NCBI GenBank assembly: GCA_949752795.1
Contig: OX457057.1
Location: 159,689,980-159,753,979, forward strand
DNA length: 64,000 bases
Reading direction: 5' to 3'
Source: Hyperoodon ampullatus
Taxonomy: Eukaryota; Chordata; Mammalia; Artiodactyla; Ziphiidae
This document shows positions 47,755-60,520 of this stretch, in pieces. A program made the translations under genes and the position numbers. A model generated the notes under the pieces. It did no database searches and was not told the DNA's origin. It worked only from the letters and a program-made list of their open reading frames with translations. Numbering within the stretch: the stretch's first letter is position 1; each line of letters begins with the position of its first letter.

Positions 47755-47830
47755 TGCTTTTCCCACAGAACTGAACATAGCACCTGGCTCATAGTAGGAA
47801 CTATATTTATGCATTGAATGAATGAGACCA
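47755..47830 (+). repeat. L2 3' terminus
   Basis: L2-like tail: 'acatagcacctggctcatag', 'taggaactatatttatgcat', 'tgaatgaatgag'. Confidence 0.65.
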
Positions 47831-48423
47831 GGATGGAGAACATCTGCTGGAGAGGGAAACACCTGCCCAAAACACGGCAATTTAGAACATTAAAGGAAAG
47901 ACTTAGGATCCTTCCAGAAGTAAAAAAGAGGTATCCAAGAGAGTCTGAGTCAGTAGGGGTAAGGGGACTGACCCCCAAGGAGGAAGATGGTACAATGTGC
48001 TGCTGTCGGTAGAAGGTAGACTGCGTTGGGTTAGTCATCCACAGGGTCCAGCTGTGTTCCCCTGGAGACTTGTACAAGGCCTTCAGAACACAGCACTGAC
48101 TGACTTGAGGGGTACAGTTTCTGGCTGCAAAACAGCCTGTCATGAGGACAACATGAAATAACAGACGTAAAAACAATTTGAAAAATTAAAAGTGAGCTAT
48201 GTGCAACCCAGTTAGGCAAGGAAACATCTTCTTTGTAAGCATACACATAGGCGGAAAAAGTCTTCATTTGCTCATCAAATTCTCATTCAGCATCTATTAT
48301 GCACCAGACATGATGCCGGATGATAAGTAGAATATAACATTAAGTATACTACTTATAACAGTATGTTACCTTACAGTTTGTAAAAAACCTTCACACAGAG
48401 TATCTCAAGAGTAACTCAGTCTT

Positions 48424-48735
48424 GGACTTCCCTGGTGGTGCAGTGGTTAAGAATCCGCCTGCAAGCCCTGGTCTGGGAAGATCCCAAATGCCACAGAGCA
48501 AATAAGCTCATGTGTCACAACTTCTGAGCCTGTGCTTTAGAACCTGCAAGCCACAACTACTGAAGCCCGCACACCTAGAGCCTGTGCTCCGCAACAAGAG
48601 AAGCCACCGCCATGAGAAGCCCACGCACTGCAATGAAGAGTAGCCCCCTGCTCACCACAACTAGAGAAAAGCCCACGCGTAGCAACAAAGACCCAATGCA
48701 GCCAAAAATAAATAAATAAATTTATTTTTTTAAAG
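48424..48735 (+). mobile_element. CHR-1-type SINE (long form)
   Basis: Head gacttccctggtggtgcagt, body 'gagcctgtgctccgcaac', 'caatgaagagtagcccc', 'acccaatgcagccaaaaata', with an AAAT tail. The flanks are near-identical aagagtaactcagtctt and aagagtaattcagtctt. Part of the head after 'cgcctgca' is deleted. Confidence 0.92.
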
Positions 48736-50119
48736 AAAGAGTAATTCAGTCTTTGCAAAACATTAAGCCCCCGAAGCCATATAGAATCCTTTAATTCAGG
48801 CTGTCAAATTGCAAAGTAGAATTAATCTATTTATTTCCTGTAGCATGATCCTAAAAGGGCAAAAAACAAAACAAAAACTCAAAAACTTTTGTTTAGGGAG
48901 AACATCCATCTAGAATGGGAAAGTGGTATTATCATCAAATGAGTAACAAAGCAAATTGGCAAACCTAATGAACAACAGAGGAAGAAAATCTGATAAGAAA
49001 CAGTCTCCTAAACCCAAGAATAAGCACATGGAACACAATTCTGTAAGAGACTAAAAAATTACAAGCTGAATAAAATTCAGTAGAAAGTGGGAACAAGAAT
49101 CAAGAGTCTTAGGTTTTGGTACCAACTCTGCCTGTTTGTGTGGCTGTGGGAATTGTTTTTGTTTCCAGTCATTCAGACACAGAATCTTATCCAGTGGCAC
49201 TGGATAAAGTGCCACTTGTTAGATTGGAAAATACAAAGATGTATAAGATACCATTCCGATACTCAAGTAAATCCAATCTTCCCAGAAGACATGCAAGTAA
49301 AACAATAAAAAATGGTATATGCTATAAATGAGACATGGATGAAACAGGGAAGAGAGAGGCTCCAATTCTATGGGAGTAACTAGGGAAGGTGTCCAGGGAA
49401 GAAGAGATGCTTTGAAAGATAAGTCAAGAATAAATGGTAACACCAGCCACTGAGAAAACACAGGTTGAACAGTGGGATTTGCTGGCAGAGATAATGGGGG
49501 CTCAGGATGGACATGCTGAGTCTAAGATGCCAGGGAGCACTAGGTGGGGATGTCTTGCCCTTCTTGGTCCTTCAGTTTCCTCATCTGTGATGAGTAGAAC
49601 TGACTAAAAGATAGTTTGCATTCCTTCTAGTTAGAGTATCTTTGAGGGTCAGTTCTTATCTTAAAGCCCTTGACATACTTAAAACTATTGTGTCCCATCC
49701 TCTTTGGAAGGAGGCTAAGAAAAACCTGACAAGGTTGACTAACTAGTGGTCCCATGGAGTCTTCCAGGTCAGAGCTTGATCAGGCAAGGAGGCGATCCAG
49801 AGGCCAAGGGTCTGAGGTAACTGCTATGGGGTAATGCAGCAGTCATTCAAGCTGCTCACATAATGTTTTTGGCTTTCTGCCTTCTTAGCCCCTGAGGCTG
49901 GATATGGCCATACGGCCAGTTCTGTCAAATATGTTTGAGGACAAACACTTCACTGCCAGGATTAGAGCCTCCAGAGCTCTCTTTCCCCTTGTCATGGTGT
50001 GAGGAGGTGGCTGAAGTACAGTGGGCAGAGGGGGAGGGGGAGGGGATGAGGTCAGAGAATGGCTGCTCCATCAGCCCAGGTTTGAGAGGAAGCATAATAA
50101 CAAGCCCCCAGCCAGCTGG

Positions 50120-50290
50120 ATGATGGACATGAACATGAGCAAAAGATAAAGCAACCCTGTGAGGTAGGTATTATTATCTTCTTTTTATAGGTTGGAAAAC
50201 TGAGAATCAATGAGATTAAATAACTTACTCACAGCTAGTGGGTGGTGGACCACGATTCAAGCTCTTGTCGGTCTCTGTTCCAATACAACT
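50120..50290 (+). repeat. MIR SINE
   Basis: MIR-like: 'accctgtgaggtaggtatta', 'ggttggaaaactgagaatca', 'taacttactcacagctagtg'. Confidence 0.8.
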
Positions 50291-50299
50291 CTGTTCCCC

Positions 50300-50800
50300 C
50301 CAAAGAACTGATGTGATTTACTTTATTCTGTGGGTCGTAGGAAATTCTCAAAGGTTTTTAAATAAGGGAGCAACACAGTTAGATCTATTTTTAGGAAAAT
50401 CGCTATGTTTTTGCCAAAGACTAAAGATGAGGAAGAAACACTATTTAGTAGACCATGGCGGGAATCCGGGCCTGACGTGACCAAGGGCATTGACAATGGA
50501 AAGGAGGATGGATAGGCCAACAGACATTTCACAGAATAAAAAGGCATTTGTAGACCAGACAAGGAAGAGCCAGAAATTTCAAAGGCCCCCAGGATGGCTA
50601 AGTGGGTGTGTTAGCAGAGAGAGGAGGTGGGGAGTTTGGTATCAGAAGTTCATTTGGTTTGCAGTATGATGAGCTTAAAGTAATTCATTCAGATCTATCT
50701 CACGATTGGGAATATGGCTTTGCAGCAGAGGAGAGAAGCAAAAGTTGGGGATGTGGCTCTAAGGGTCAGAAGGACATGGAAGGCTTATAGCTGGGGGAGT
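50300..50800 (-). repeat. Probable L2 LINE, reversed
   Basis: Reversed-L2-like pieces: 'aataagggagcaacacagtt', 'gaaggacatggaaggc', 'aagttcatttggtttgcag'. Diverged; assignment tentative. Confidence 0.5.
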
Positions 50801-50929
50801 ACATGAGACTTCCCAGGAAGGGCAGGGTGATGTGGCTCAGAATGGCTCCCTATGGGGAGCCAGTGTTTCACCAGGACCTAGAAAAAAAAGACCAGCAAAC
50901 AGAGTGAAGGAGACATTACTGATAGTTCT

Positions 50930-51190
50930 CCTTGACTTCCGGGCACATGCGGAACTGCTCATCTTCCAACTTTGACATTAGGCAAGGCTATGTGACAGGT
51001 TCTGAGCAATGAAATGTGAGAACTGTTAGCTGGCACTTCTGTGCCAGAATAGAGAACCGTCAGCCTGAGTCTCTGAGAGGCATCTATGATAAGCAACCTT
51101 GACCGTGTAGCTTGAGTAAAAAATAAACTTCTATTATTTCAAGCTACTGAGATTTGGGGGTCGTTTCAGCCACATAGCTTAATCTATACA
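50930..51190 (+). mobile_element. Probable MaLR (MLT1-like) LTR fragment
   Basis: The end 'aaaaataaacttctattatt', 'tcaagctactgagatttggg' and 'cagccacatagcttaatcta' matches the AATAAA-to-end region of MaLR-type LTRs. No internal coding region is present. Confidence 0.65.
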
Positions 51191-52404
51191 AATACTGAGA
51201 GGGAGTGGTCAGAAATCTAGGAAGTGAAAAAGAGAAACCTAAGAGAAGAGGAAAGGTCTCCATGAAGTCATCAACATTTTCAAATGCTGCAAAGCGTGGA
51301 AGAGTTTCATGACTGAAGAGACTATTAACTCGGCCATGGGGATTCCCTGGGAATAACTAGAGACAGGTACGGGGTGTGGTGAAGTGTGCCGTCAAGCGGA
51401 CTGATGTCTGGAAAACTGTAGAAACCACTATCAGGAGGTTTTCTTTCTTTGGGCTCTTCCTTTCTGGACACAGAGAGCCTGAGAGGCAGGGTGGCCTGAG
51501 CTGGTCTGCATGTGAATTAGAGAACACACAGTTCCTTGATTTGCCTTGGCCCTGTTGGTTGGCAGCCTACACACTTCTCACTGTGGCAATTTTCATTCGC
51601 TCTAGCCCATTGCGTTGCCACATCCTTGGCTTGTGCTCTCACCCCAAACCACATCCCGCTGCCCACTCCCCCGCCCCTGGGGTTGGAGTTTCATGCATTA
51701 TAGCACATTATAGCTTGAGAAGTGCCCAGCCTGCCTTCACGAGGAGGACAGAGAAACCACAATAAAAGCCCACTCTCTGCCCAGGGAATCCTTCCAGAGC
51801 TACCTCCCCACACCCGTGTTCATTCTCCTCGCTCACTGACCCCTCCTACCCACTGGGTCCTCCAGCCTGTATCCTGACTCCTGTTTTCTCTGTAGCTCCT
51901 TAGATTGGGGACCCAGATTTAGAACATCAGCCCTCACTCTGGTCCCCTTCTGGGCATGGATCTGTTTGTCAGTTCCGCACACTATTATGCTAAATAACGA
52001 ATGGCCTGCCTATCCTAAGCTCCCCCTGACCACTGCCCACTCAGACCTGCTCCTTGCCCAGCCACGGAGAGGGGACAGATGCTGAGCAGCACCTCTCAGA
52101 ACCCCAACCCAGCTGCACTGTCCTGACGGCTAATGTGCCTTGGGAGTGTGGACAGGGGCTCACTCTGTCTCCCCAAACCAAGCCAGCCCTAAGGGACACA
52201 GGAAGTAGAAGCTGTGAAAGCATACCTTTCCTCCACTGTCCCCCATTTCCCTGTTAACAAGTCTACCTCCCTCACAACTTTACATTGGGCCCTTTGGCAT
52301 TATGCCCTTAGCCTCTACTTGGCTTCCCTAGGACCCTTGGCCCCCTGAGTTTGCCTTCTTCCAATAGGCATCATCGCTCTGTGCATTTCCCAAGGGCCAG
52401 CAGA

Positions 52405-52620
52405 GTACAGGACAAAGCACACAGTCTTTGGGTTAAGAGAGCCCTGAGTTCAAATCCTGGTCCCTCCATTTACTAGCCGGGGATCCTTGGGCAAGTTACT
52501 TAATCTCCTGTAGTCCACATTTCCTCATTTGTAATATGAGGAGAACACAGCCTACCTTATTGAGTTGTTATGAGGATTAAATAGATAATATATAAAATTT
52601 TTCTACCATATTGTGGTTAC
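52405..52620 (-). repeat. MIR SINE, reversed
   Basis: Reversed MIR: 'gagttcaaatcctggtccct', 'ccttgggcaagttacttaat', 'catttcctcatttgtaatat', 'gagttgttatgaggattaaa'. Confidence 0.88.
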
Positions 52621-52712
52621 TCAATACATCTTGTTTGGAACAAGATGTTTTAGCTTTTTACAGACTCCTTCATCTTTTACAACTCCATTCCCCAACTATT
52701 AAAATGATTCTG

Positions 52713-53086
52713 AGACTTCCCTGATGGCATAGTGGTTCAGAATCTGCCTGCCAATGCAGGGCACACGGGTTCGAGCCCTGGTCCAGGAAGATTCCACGTG
52801 CCGCGGAGCAACGAAGCCTATGCGCCACAACTACTGAGCCTGTGCTCTAGAGCCCGCAAGCCACAACTACTGAGCCTGAGTGCCACAACTACTGAAGCCC
52901 ATGCACCTAGAGCCCGTGCTCTGCCACAAGAGAAGCTACCGCAAATGAGAAGTCCGCGCACCGCAACAAAGAGTAGCCCCAGCTCGTCGCAATTAGAGAA
53001 AGCCCATGCACAGCAACGAAGACCTGACGCAGCCAAAAATAAATAAATAATAAATAAATTTAAAAAAATAAGTAAATAAATAAATA
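52713..53086 (+). mobile_element. CHR-1-type SINE with internal duplication
   Basis: Head gacttccctgatggcatagt, then 'gggttcgagccctggtccag', with the unit gccacaactactgagcctg repeated in near tandem, and tail 'agccaaaaataaataaataa'. The flanks repeat aaaatgattctg (52701 and 53087). Confidence 0.92.
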
Positions 53087-53319
53087 AAATGATTCTGTCC
53101 TGCCTAGGTACCACTCTTCTGGGGCTCTTTTATTCTAAGATGCTAATAAATGAGTCATGCAAAGCTGCTGAAGGAGTATGAGGGAGAAAATGTGTAATTT
53201 TCACTATATATCGTGTTTTAGTTATTTAGAGGCTCTTACAAAGCCTCAAATCAAAGATACAGCGGATAATAGAAAAATTATGTTTCCAGAGGAGGTTAGT
53301 TAAGGTGCCCTTAATAATA

Positions 53320-53560
53320 ATAGCTCTACGCTACTGAACATCCATTATGTGCCAGGCACTGTTTAAAGTTCACTGCGTTTATTATCTCATTTAATCAACG
53401 CCAAAATAATTCTATGAAGTATTGAGATCCCCACTTCAAAGATTGGGAAACTGAAGCTTACAGAGGTTGGAAAATTTGCCCATCATCATACAATAGTAAA
53501 ATGAAGAGTTAGGATTTAAACTTGAGCTCTCCAATTCCAAAACCGCTATGCTAGACAGTC
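53320..53560 (+). repeat. MIR SINE
   Basis: Near full MIR: 'attatgtgccaggcactgtt', 'attatctcatttaatcaacg', 'attgggaaactgaagcttac', 'gctctccaattccaaaac'. Confidence 0.88.
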
Positions 53561-54347
53561 TCCTAGTTTTGGTAAGGGACTCTTCCAAAACATTCCCATC
53601 AGGGGTTGCCTTTTTTTGTCTGTATTTACCCCCAGCACTGTAAAATCCTAATGACTGTTCATTATGTCCTTGTTAGAAGCATATGTGTTAGAGATGCCCA
53701 AACACAGTAAGAAAAGCCCTAACACTCAGTAAACACTTTATAAACAGGGGCTTTATTATTACTATTACTGTTATGACGTACAGCCCTTTGCTACAGCTCC
53801 TAGATGTGTGTGTTTACAGGGGAATGGTGACTATTATTTTTGATTTTTGATTTATCTTTGAAAAAAGGCCTTTCTTTTGAAACAATGTGCATCCTCATAT
53901 GTAACCACAAATCTCAAAGCCATGGTCTTGGTGGAATGAATGCTCTTTCAGTCCTTTCAGAAGCATCCTAGCCTACCTTCTGTGCCCGGCATGTCTGTCA
54001 CAGTGCAGAGTGGCTGACAGAGGGACACAGCCATAGTCCTGAGAGACAGCTCAGAGCTCCTAGAAGATGAAAGAGTTGGGGAGGTGTCAAAGGAACTAGA
54101 TAAGCAGGAGTCCTTGCCCACAGGACAGGTCTGTAAGTCCATACTATGTCCTGCATGGTCATCCTGTATCCTCCGTCCAGTAGACACAATGACTCACCTG
54201 CCTGCAGGAGCAAACCTAATCCCCTCTTTTGTGAGCCCTGCCATCATCTGGCCAGACCCACCCAACTATAAGCCAACCTTGTTTGCACCACTGTCAAATG
54301 CAATGTCCTCTATCTCACAAATAAATTAGGGCCTCAAAGCTGGTGCT

Positions 54348-54560
54348 CGGGCTTCCCTGATGGCGCAGTGGTTGAGAGTCTGCCTGCCGATGCAGGGGAC
54401 ACGGGTTCGTGCCCCGGTCCGGGAAGATCCCACATGCCACGGAGCGGCTAGGCCTGTGAGCCATGGCCGCTGAGCCTGCACGTCCGGAGCCTGTGCTCCA
54501 CAACGGGAGAGGCCACAGCAGTGAGAGGCCCGCGTACCGCAAAAAAAAAAAAAAAAAAAA
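54348..54560 (+). mobile_element. CHR-2-type SINE
   Basis: Full element from cgggcttccctgatggcgca to accgc plus about 23 A. The flanks repeat aaagctggtgct (54336 and 54561). It seems to sit beside or within an L2-like stretch at about 54580-54870. Confidence 0.95.
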
Positions 54561-55019
54561 AAAGCTGGTGCTGATCCTATTCCTCCAGCCTGAAATGCTC
54601 CTCTCCCCCAGCTCCACTCCACACCGTCCCAGGTTACTTAAATTTTAGCCCCCCTTCAAAGTCCGGCTCAAATCCCCCTTCTTTCCACAGAGCTGCTCTT
54701 CTGATAGAAGCCACAGTCGATCCCCAGCCACAGAACGCCTGTTACAGCGATGGCCAACATGAAAGAACGGCAGGTGTAAGCTTCTTGGGGAGGACGTAAG
54801 CCCCAAGAGAAAGAACCAGTTCTCAGACTTCTCTTTCATTCGCCTGTTTTTGGTGATCAGAAGGCCATACACCAGTCCAGTGTGCTACAAAGATAATTTC
54901 TGTCCTGTAACTATGCTTTCCCGACGGACCTTCAATATAAATATCTAAGGGATGCACGCTGAAATTTCTGGATTCCTTGAATGTGACAAAAGTCGCATCT
55001 GAGATTATACTGTATCATT

Positions 55020-55290
55020 TTAAATTGCACGTTTAAGGGGGAAAAAAGACTTTCCAATCAAGCCTAACAGTACTGTGGGGATCAATATATTTCTTCTCCT
55101 CCTGATTATGGAACCAACTGAGATAAACAGAATATGCAGCCGTCTGATACAAGAAGACAAAACCATCAGCTTTATTTCGGATCCAGCCCAGTGAAGACAT
55201 GGCTTCAGTTCCATCTCTAATGTTTGCTTCAGCATTTTGAGCCACCCAGTCATAGGCACAAGCTACAAGTCTAAGCCCGCCCTATTGCAG
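55020..55290 (-). other. Unassigned stop-poor stretch
   Basis: Two minus-strand frames stay open for about 70-80 codons here. One reads like plausible protein (for example SSLGWIRNKADGFVFLYQ) and ends at a stop near 55033. No start context, splice pattern or known family is recognised, so this may be chance or a decayed element. Confidence 0.25.
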
Positions 55291-55794
55291 GGTGCTATCC
55301 CTGTAAGCCAAGAGCCAGAGGAGGCGAGGACACCCACACCTGGAGGGCAGGCCGGCCCTTAAAAAGGAGAAGAAGGCTGAGGGAGCCATACCCAGTTCTT
55401 TTATTCTTACCAGTTATGAGTCGGGAGGGATGAATGAAGGGTAGGGAGAGAAATGTAGTGTTTTCTGGAGGAAGGTCCTCCGCATGGATACATGAAGCCA
55501 GAGAAAAAGGAGGTCCCCTCACTAATAAATGGGTCTAAAATATAGGAAATGTAATGCAATACTAACAATGTAACTGGTTAATATCTGAAAGGGAGATCGG
55601 TAGATTAGTCTCTGCTGATCCAAAGAACTCACTCGGTGTGATTTGCTAATTTCAGTGGTGTTGCTGTCCTTCTTAGGGGTATAGGGGCTCACCTATATGT
55701 CGTCTGTTGAGCTTGATATGCATTATGGCCAAAGAGCCCTTTGTTAGAGTCTGGCCAGAGCACATATAATAAAAAGGGGCTGAAACCTGAACCA

Positions 55795-55890
55795 GAATCA
55801 AGCACTCATTCATTCATTCAACAAACATATATTAAGTAATTATAGTGTGCTAGCTACCGTGCTTGGCAGCAGAGATATAACAGCGTACAG
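55795..55890 (-). repeat. L2 3' terminus, reversed
   Basis: Reversed L2 tail: 'actcattcattcattcaaca', 'aacatatattaagtaattat', 'cagagatataacagcg'. Confidence 0.65.
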
Positions 55891-56379
55891 ACTAATGAGT
55901 ACCCATGTCAAGCAAGCACAAGGTGGCAGCAGGATCCCCAATTTCACCCAGTTCTAAGAACAAGGCTGTTAATTCACTGATTGGTTCATAATGCTGTTAA
56001 GATAATTGCTGATTATATGAGGGAAGGATATGTATTGAAATGTCCACAGCTATTCTAATGAGAAAAAAAAATAAATGATATTTGAATAAGGATAAGAGAA
56101 CACCGAGGGGTTGCTTCATTAAATATACTTTTTTTAAGAGTAAACAATTCTAAGATGCTTTGGGTGCATTTCCAATTTGAGTATGGTAGACAAACAAACC
56201 ATTACCTACAAATCCTTCTCAGCCCTCACATTTTATGCTTCTCAATGCTGCCTTCTTTTGTCTGAACCCTACACAGTTCTGGGACTGGGGAGAAGAGCTT
56301 TCTAGTTATAATGAGTGCCCCGTGATGGAGACTTTCTGTTCTAAACTGTTGTGGTGAGAGGGATACAGCGCACACTGTC

Positions 56380-56690
56380 ACTTGAGTGCCAGGGAACCCA
56401 CTGCAAGAAGGAACGCTGAGAGGGGGGCAGGTGGGAGGAGAGGAAAGGGCAGCAGAGCAGGACGAGAGCCCGGCTTTCCGAGGCTTCTCCCCCCACAATA
56501 TGCTTCACACACAATGCAGTTTCCTTTGTCAGAATCTCTTAGCCTTGCATTGTCCGGAGCCCAGGAGGTTGCGAGGAGCCCGCAGTCTCTGCCGCGCTCG
56601 GCCAGGAGCAAGCAGCTCCACAGTCCAGGTCCCCAGAGAGTGGCAGGATGTGTTAAGAGCCTCTTCAGAGGTGTCCTTGGCCTCATGATC
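56380..56690. promoter_or_regulatory. Small CpG-dense, repeat-free island
   Basis: Within an AT-rich intron this block is GC-rich, with a local CpG cluster between about 56460 and 56610 (for example ccgcgctcggcc at 56592). No repeat family is recognised. It could be an enhancer, an internal promoter, or simply a GC-rich patch. No TATA box or clear first exon was seen. Confidence 0.35.
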
Positions 56691-57855
56691 ACTGCTTTAT
56701 TATTTGTATTATTTTAATTCTTTCCTTCTGGGCTCCCCTGCCTTCCCCTGCAAAACTAGTTCAGAGATGCCATTTTGGAGCTCATTATGTTGTTATGGCA
56801 ACTAGAATTCTCAAAGTTTATTTCTCCTCCACTTCTCCCTTCCATGAACTCCTTTTCCCTCTTCCATCTCTTGCCGCGTATATGTTTTGCACATGAAACA
56901 AAACATGGAAGAAAATACGACCAATATCACCGCCAGGTAAATGTTTTCTCACACTTTCTACTTCAGCACTGCTTGTCCCCCTGGGTATTTGAAACTGCCC
57001 CTGTTCTCCAATATCCAAGTAATATTCTTAGGCTTCAAATCCCTGTGATGTTTGGGAGCACGGCCTTGGGTAACAGCCATCAGCTTGCCCCTCTCTTCTC
57101 TCCTCCTTCTCTCTTCCTGCAGAGAGAAGCAGATTTATTCCTTCCTGCTTACATAAACCATGCACATGCTGTGTCTTATTTATCATTTGTTAGCCCTTGA
57201 AGACAGCATTTAAAAAAAGAAACAGCCACAACTGTATATGAAGGAAAGGGAAAACACCTTGGATGTGGGCTCTCTGGAGATCAGAGGAGCTACAGTTGCC
57301 AAAAGGAAAGGAAAGGCAAGCCCCCAAGAAAAGTTACTACATTGATTGTTTAATGATAACATTAACCTTTGCTATCAAGAACCAGATGGAGACAGAGAGG
57401 GACAGGAAACCAAAACGGGGAGGAGAGAGCCTGAACTCCCACACTGAACAGAAGCCATCGCGAGAGGCTGGCGCTTGCTCCCACCTGCTTCATTCACTTG
57501 TGAGGAGGAAGCTCTGAGCTCTGGCAATGCTGGGGCACCTGTAGGTGAAATGGTTGTTTGGGCCACACTGCTGCTAAAGGAGCTGTCACCCCAAGGACTT
57601 ATGCTCTGGTTCTCTGCGCTGGGGTCTGGGTGACCCAAGAGAGGTGGTCAGGACAAAGTATACCCACGAACTCCTTCCTCCTGACAGCCCCACGTCTCTG
57701 CTGCTCTCCCCACTGGGGAGAGGGAAGATGACTGGGCCAGAGAACATAGGATGCTAGGCTGAGGGGGGTACGAAACTGACAGAAGGGGCCTGACCCAGAT
57801 TATGGGACAGTGTCCTGAGGCTCTAAGATTGAATGATCCTCTGGCTACTGAGACC

Positions 57856-57859
<4 letters not shown>

Positions 57860-57893
<34 letters not shown>

Positions 57894-58083
57894 GGTATGC
57901 GGGCCTCTCACTGTCGTGGCCTCTCCCATTGCGGAGCACAGGCTCCAGACGCGCAGGCTCAGCGGCCATGGTTCACGGGCCCAGCCGCTCCACGGCATGT
58001 GGGATCCTCCCGTACCGGGGCACGAACCCGTGTCCCCTGCACCGGCAGGCGGACTCTCAACAACTGCGCCACCAGCGAAGCCC
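57860..58083 (-). mobile_element. CHR-2-type SINE
   Basis: A run of over 30 T, then the reversed body ending accagcgaagccc. The flanks repeat tgagacccaat (57849 and 58084). Confidence 0.95.
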
Positions 58084-58689
58084 TGAGACCCAATATTTTT
58101 AATTCACGGACCAACTGAGTTTGAGATTAGACTTTGTGACCTCACCAGTGATGGATGAGTGTTTTAATTGAGACTCTGCTTACTTATTATATCATTCATC
58201 ACTGTTAACAGAAGGAGATCCCCACTTGCTTAAGTCATAAGAGCTCCAGACTCCAGCATTGCTTAAATTGGCCCATAACAGGATTAGCTGCGTAGACGAG
58301 GGAACTAAATAATGATAAAGGGAATACTGTACTTCACAGCAAGGGGCGGGGAGGGTGAAAAGGGAAGGAAGGCTGAGTAGGACAAACGCATGTTGGGATG
58401 AACTGGAATATGGTGGGCGTGTTGGGGAGAGGAGAAGGCGGAGAGAAATGGGTGAGGAGAAGAGTGGGGTCACGTTGACCTCAACTTTCAGGACTTGGGC
58501 TGGCCTTGTGCGATATGACAGGGGTGTCCTGCCCAGCCCATGGCTTCTAAGCAGCACACCTACTCCCAGAGCACCTGTCTCCTCCCCATTAAAGGATGCT
58601 CTCATTCTGGGCAGTGGACCGGCCACCTGCTCCTCCAGCCCACTCCATACCTCAGGCTCTATTCCCACTCTGCTTCTTTTAACTTACCT

Positions 58690-58760
58690 GGACACTAACC
58701 TCATAAATACTGTTTCTGGCACATAGTAGATGCTCAACAAATGCTGGATGAATGAAATAT
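58690..58760 (+). repeat. L2 3' terminus
   Basis: 'tgtttctggcacatagtaga', 'tgctcaacaaatgctggatg', 'aatgaaat', an L2 tail. Confidence 0.7.
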
Positions 58761-59908
58761 TCCTTGAATGGGCAGCAAGCAGTGTATGCTCTGGATGGCC
58801 CACTTCATATCCCCTCAGGTCCCCTTTGAGTTGTCCTGAAGCTGCGGTGGACGGGTCCTGCGCGCTTTGACAAATGTGACAGCCCCCCCTTCAAGTGCCC
58901 ACATCTTTCTGTTTCTCTGCCTGAGGGACTTCTCCAGTCCCCCAGGGGCTTGATCAGCCCACAAGCAGGGCAGATCCAAAGTGTCATCACTCAAGGAGGG
59001 CCAGGAATTAAGGGAGATTATATGTAAATATAGATCCCAATGGCTCAGTCCTCAGTGGAGCAATTCTGAAATATAACCTATATGGTTCCTTAGAAGGTGC
59101 CCAGTGGGTTAAGCCTCAGCAACCCATACTAGAAACTCTCTCAATTAATACATATTATTTGGCTTTTCCACTTCTGTCTCAATTTCCCCATTCTTTCCCT
59201 TTTGCAGCTAGAGATCACTTCCCAAATAAACCACCTAGCCCCAATCCTTTTCTTAAGATCTTCTTTCAGAGGAACCCAGCCCAAAACACTACCTGTGAGC
59301 CAGTTAGTCCAGCAAATCATTTTCCTTCCTGACAAAAGGATGGGAAAAAGGAACGGGTGACATTAAACTTGGGGAGAACAAAGGTATGTCATCTCAAGTA
59401 TCAATGCCTACTTTTCAAATTTTGCCAGGACCAAATCTTGACCAGGGTTGAAAGATTATATACATGGACCAGAAATTCCTAGAAAGAAAGGTTAATTTTT
59501 GTTTCACTCATCTGTAAAAATGACCAACCTAGAGATAGCTATTTGTTACTGCTTCTAAGGATAGTGCTGAGAAAAGGGGCCAGAAATGAGTGACTGAATG
59601 AATAACATCCTTCCTCTCTGGGGAGTAGACAATCTGGGACATGACTTGGCCTTGAGGTTCCCTCTGACCGTTTTAGACTTTTCCTATTCATAGGTGTATG
59701 CAGAGGGAATGGAGAAGGCAGAGATATCAATAAAAGCATAGTCCTGGATGCCGGCTCATTATCTCTGGAAGGAATATTAAGTTGCTTGATCCAGTGGGGC
59801 ATCTTTCACTGACGGTTAACACAGAGGCACCCTTTTTAACCCCACCGAGTGCAGAACAGGGGGTGCCCCACACAGATTAATTAACACATTCAAGATACTA
59901 TTGCTTGG

Positions 59909-60124
59909 GCTTCCCTGGTGGCGCAATGGTTGGGAGTCCGCCTGCTGATTCAGGGAACACAGGTTCATGCCCCGGCCCGGGAAGATCCCACATGCCGTGG
60001 AGCGGCTGGGCCCGTGAGCCATGGCCGCTGAGCCTGCGTGTCCAGAGCCTGTGCTCCGAAACAGGAGAGGCCACAGCAGTGAGAGGCCTGCGTACCACAA
60101 AAAAAAAAAAAAAAAAAAGAAGAA
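59909..60124 (+). mobile_element. CHR-2-type SINE
   Basis: Full element from gcttccctggtggcgcaatg to gcgtaccac plus about 20 A. The flanks are gatactattgcttg and gatgctattgcttg, a duplication with one later change. Confidence 0.94.
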
Positions 60125-60419
60125 GATGCTATTGCTTGTTAATTTTTTGTAGCCCCGTTAGTTGGGAAGTGACATTTTCAGAATAACAGACACTGTCCTT
60201 CTAGAGCAAAACACATGCCGCCATCTCTCCAGTGAGGGAGCCCTTGTGTCAGGCTGAGAAAAGTATGTCTACAGATCTGACACCTAGGTCAGACCCATGT
60301 TGTTCTCTCAAGTCTGATGTTTTTCATCCTAAGACAAGAGTTAGAGCTGTTATTCAAAGCCTGTTCATTTTCTTCATAACGTGTACCATTAATACGGTGC
60401 TACTTGCTTGTTTTCTGTC

Positions 60420-60520
60420 CTGGCCATTAGAACCTCATGACTATGAAGTTCATGAGGGCGAGGGACTCTACTTCTCGTCCGCTATCAAACACAGGTGCTT
60501 AATAAATGTGTGCTGAAAAA
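60420..60520 (+). repeat. L2 3' terminus
   Basis: L2-like tail: 'catgagggcgagggactcta', 'acacaggtgcttaataaatg', 'tgtgctg'. Confidence 0.6.
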
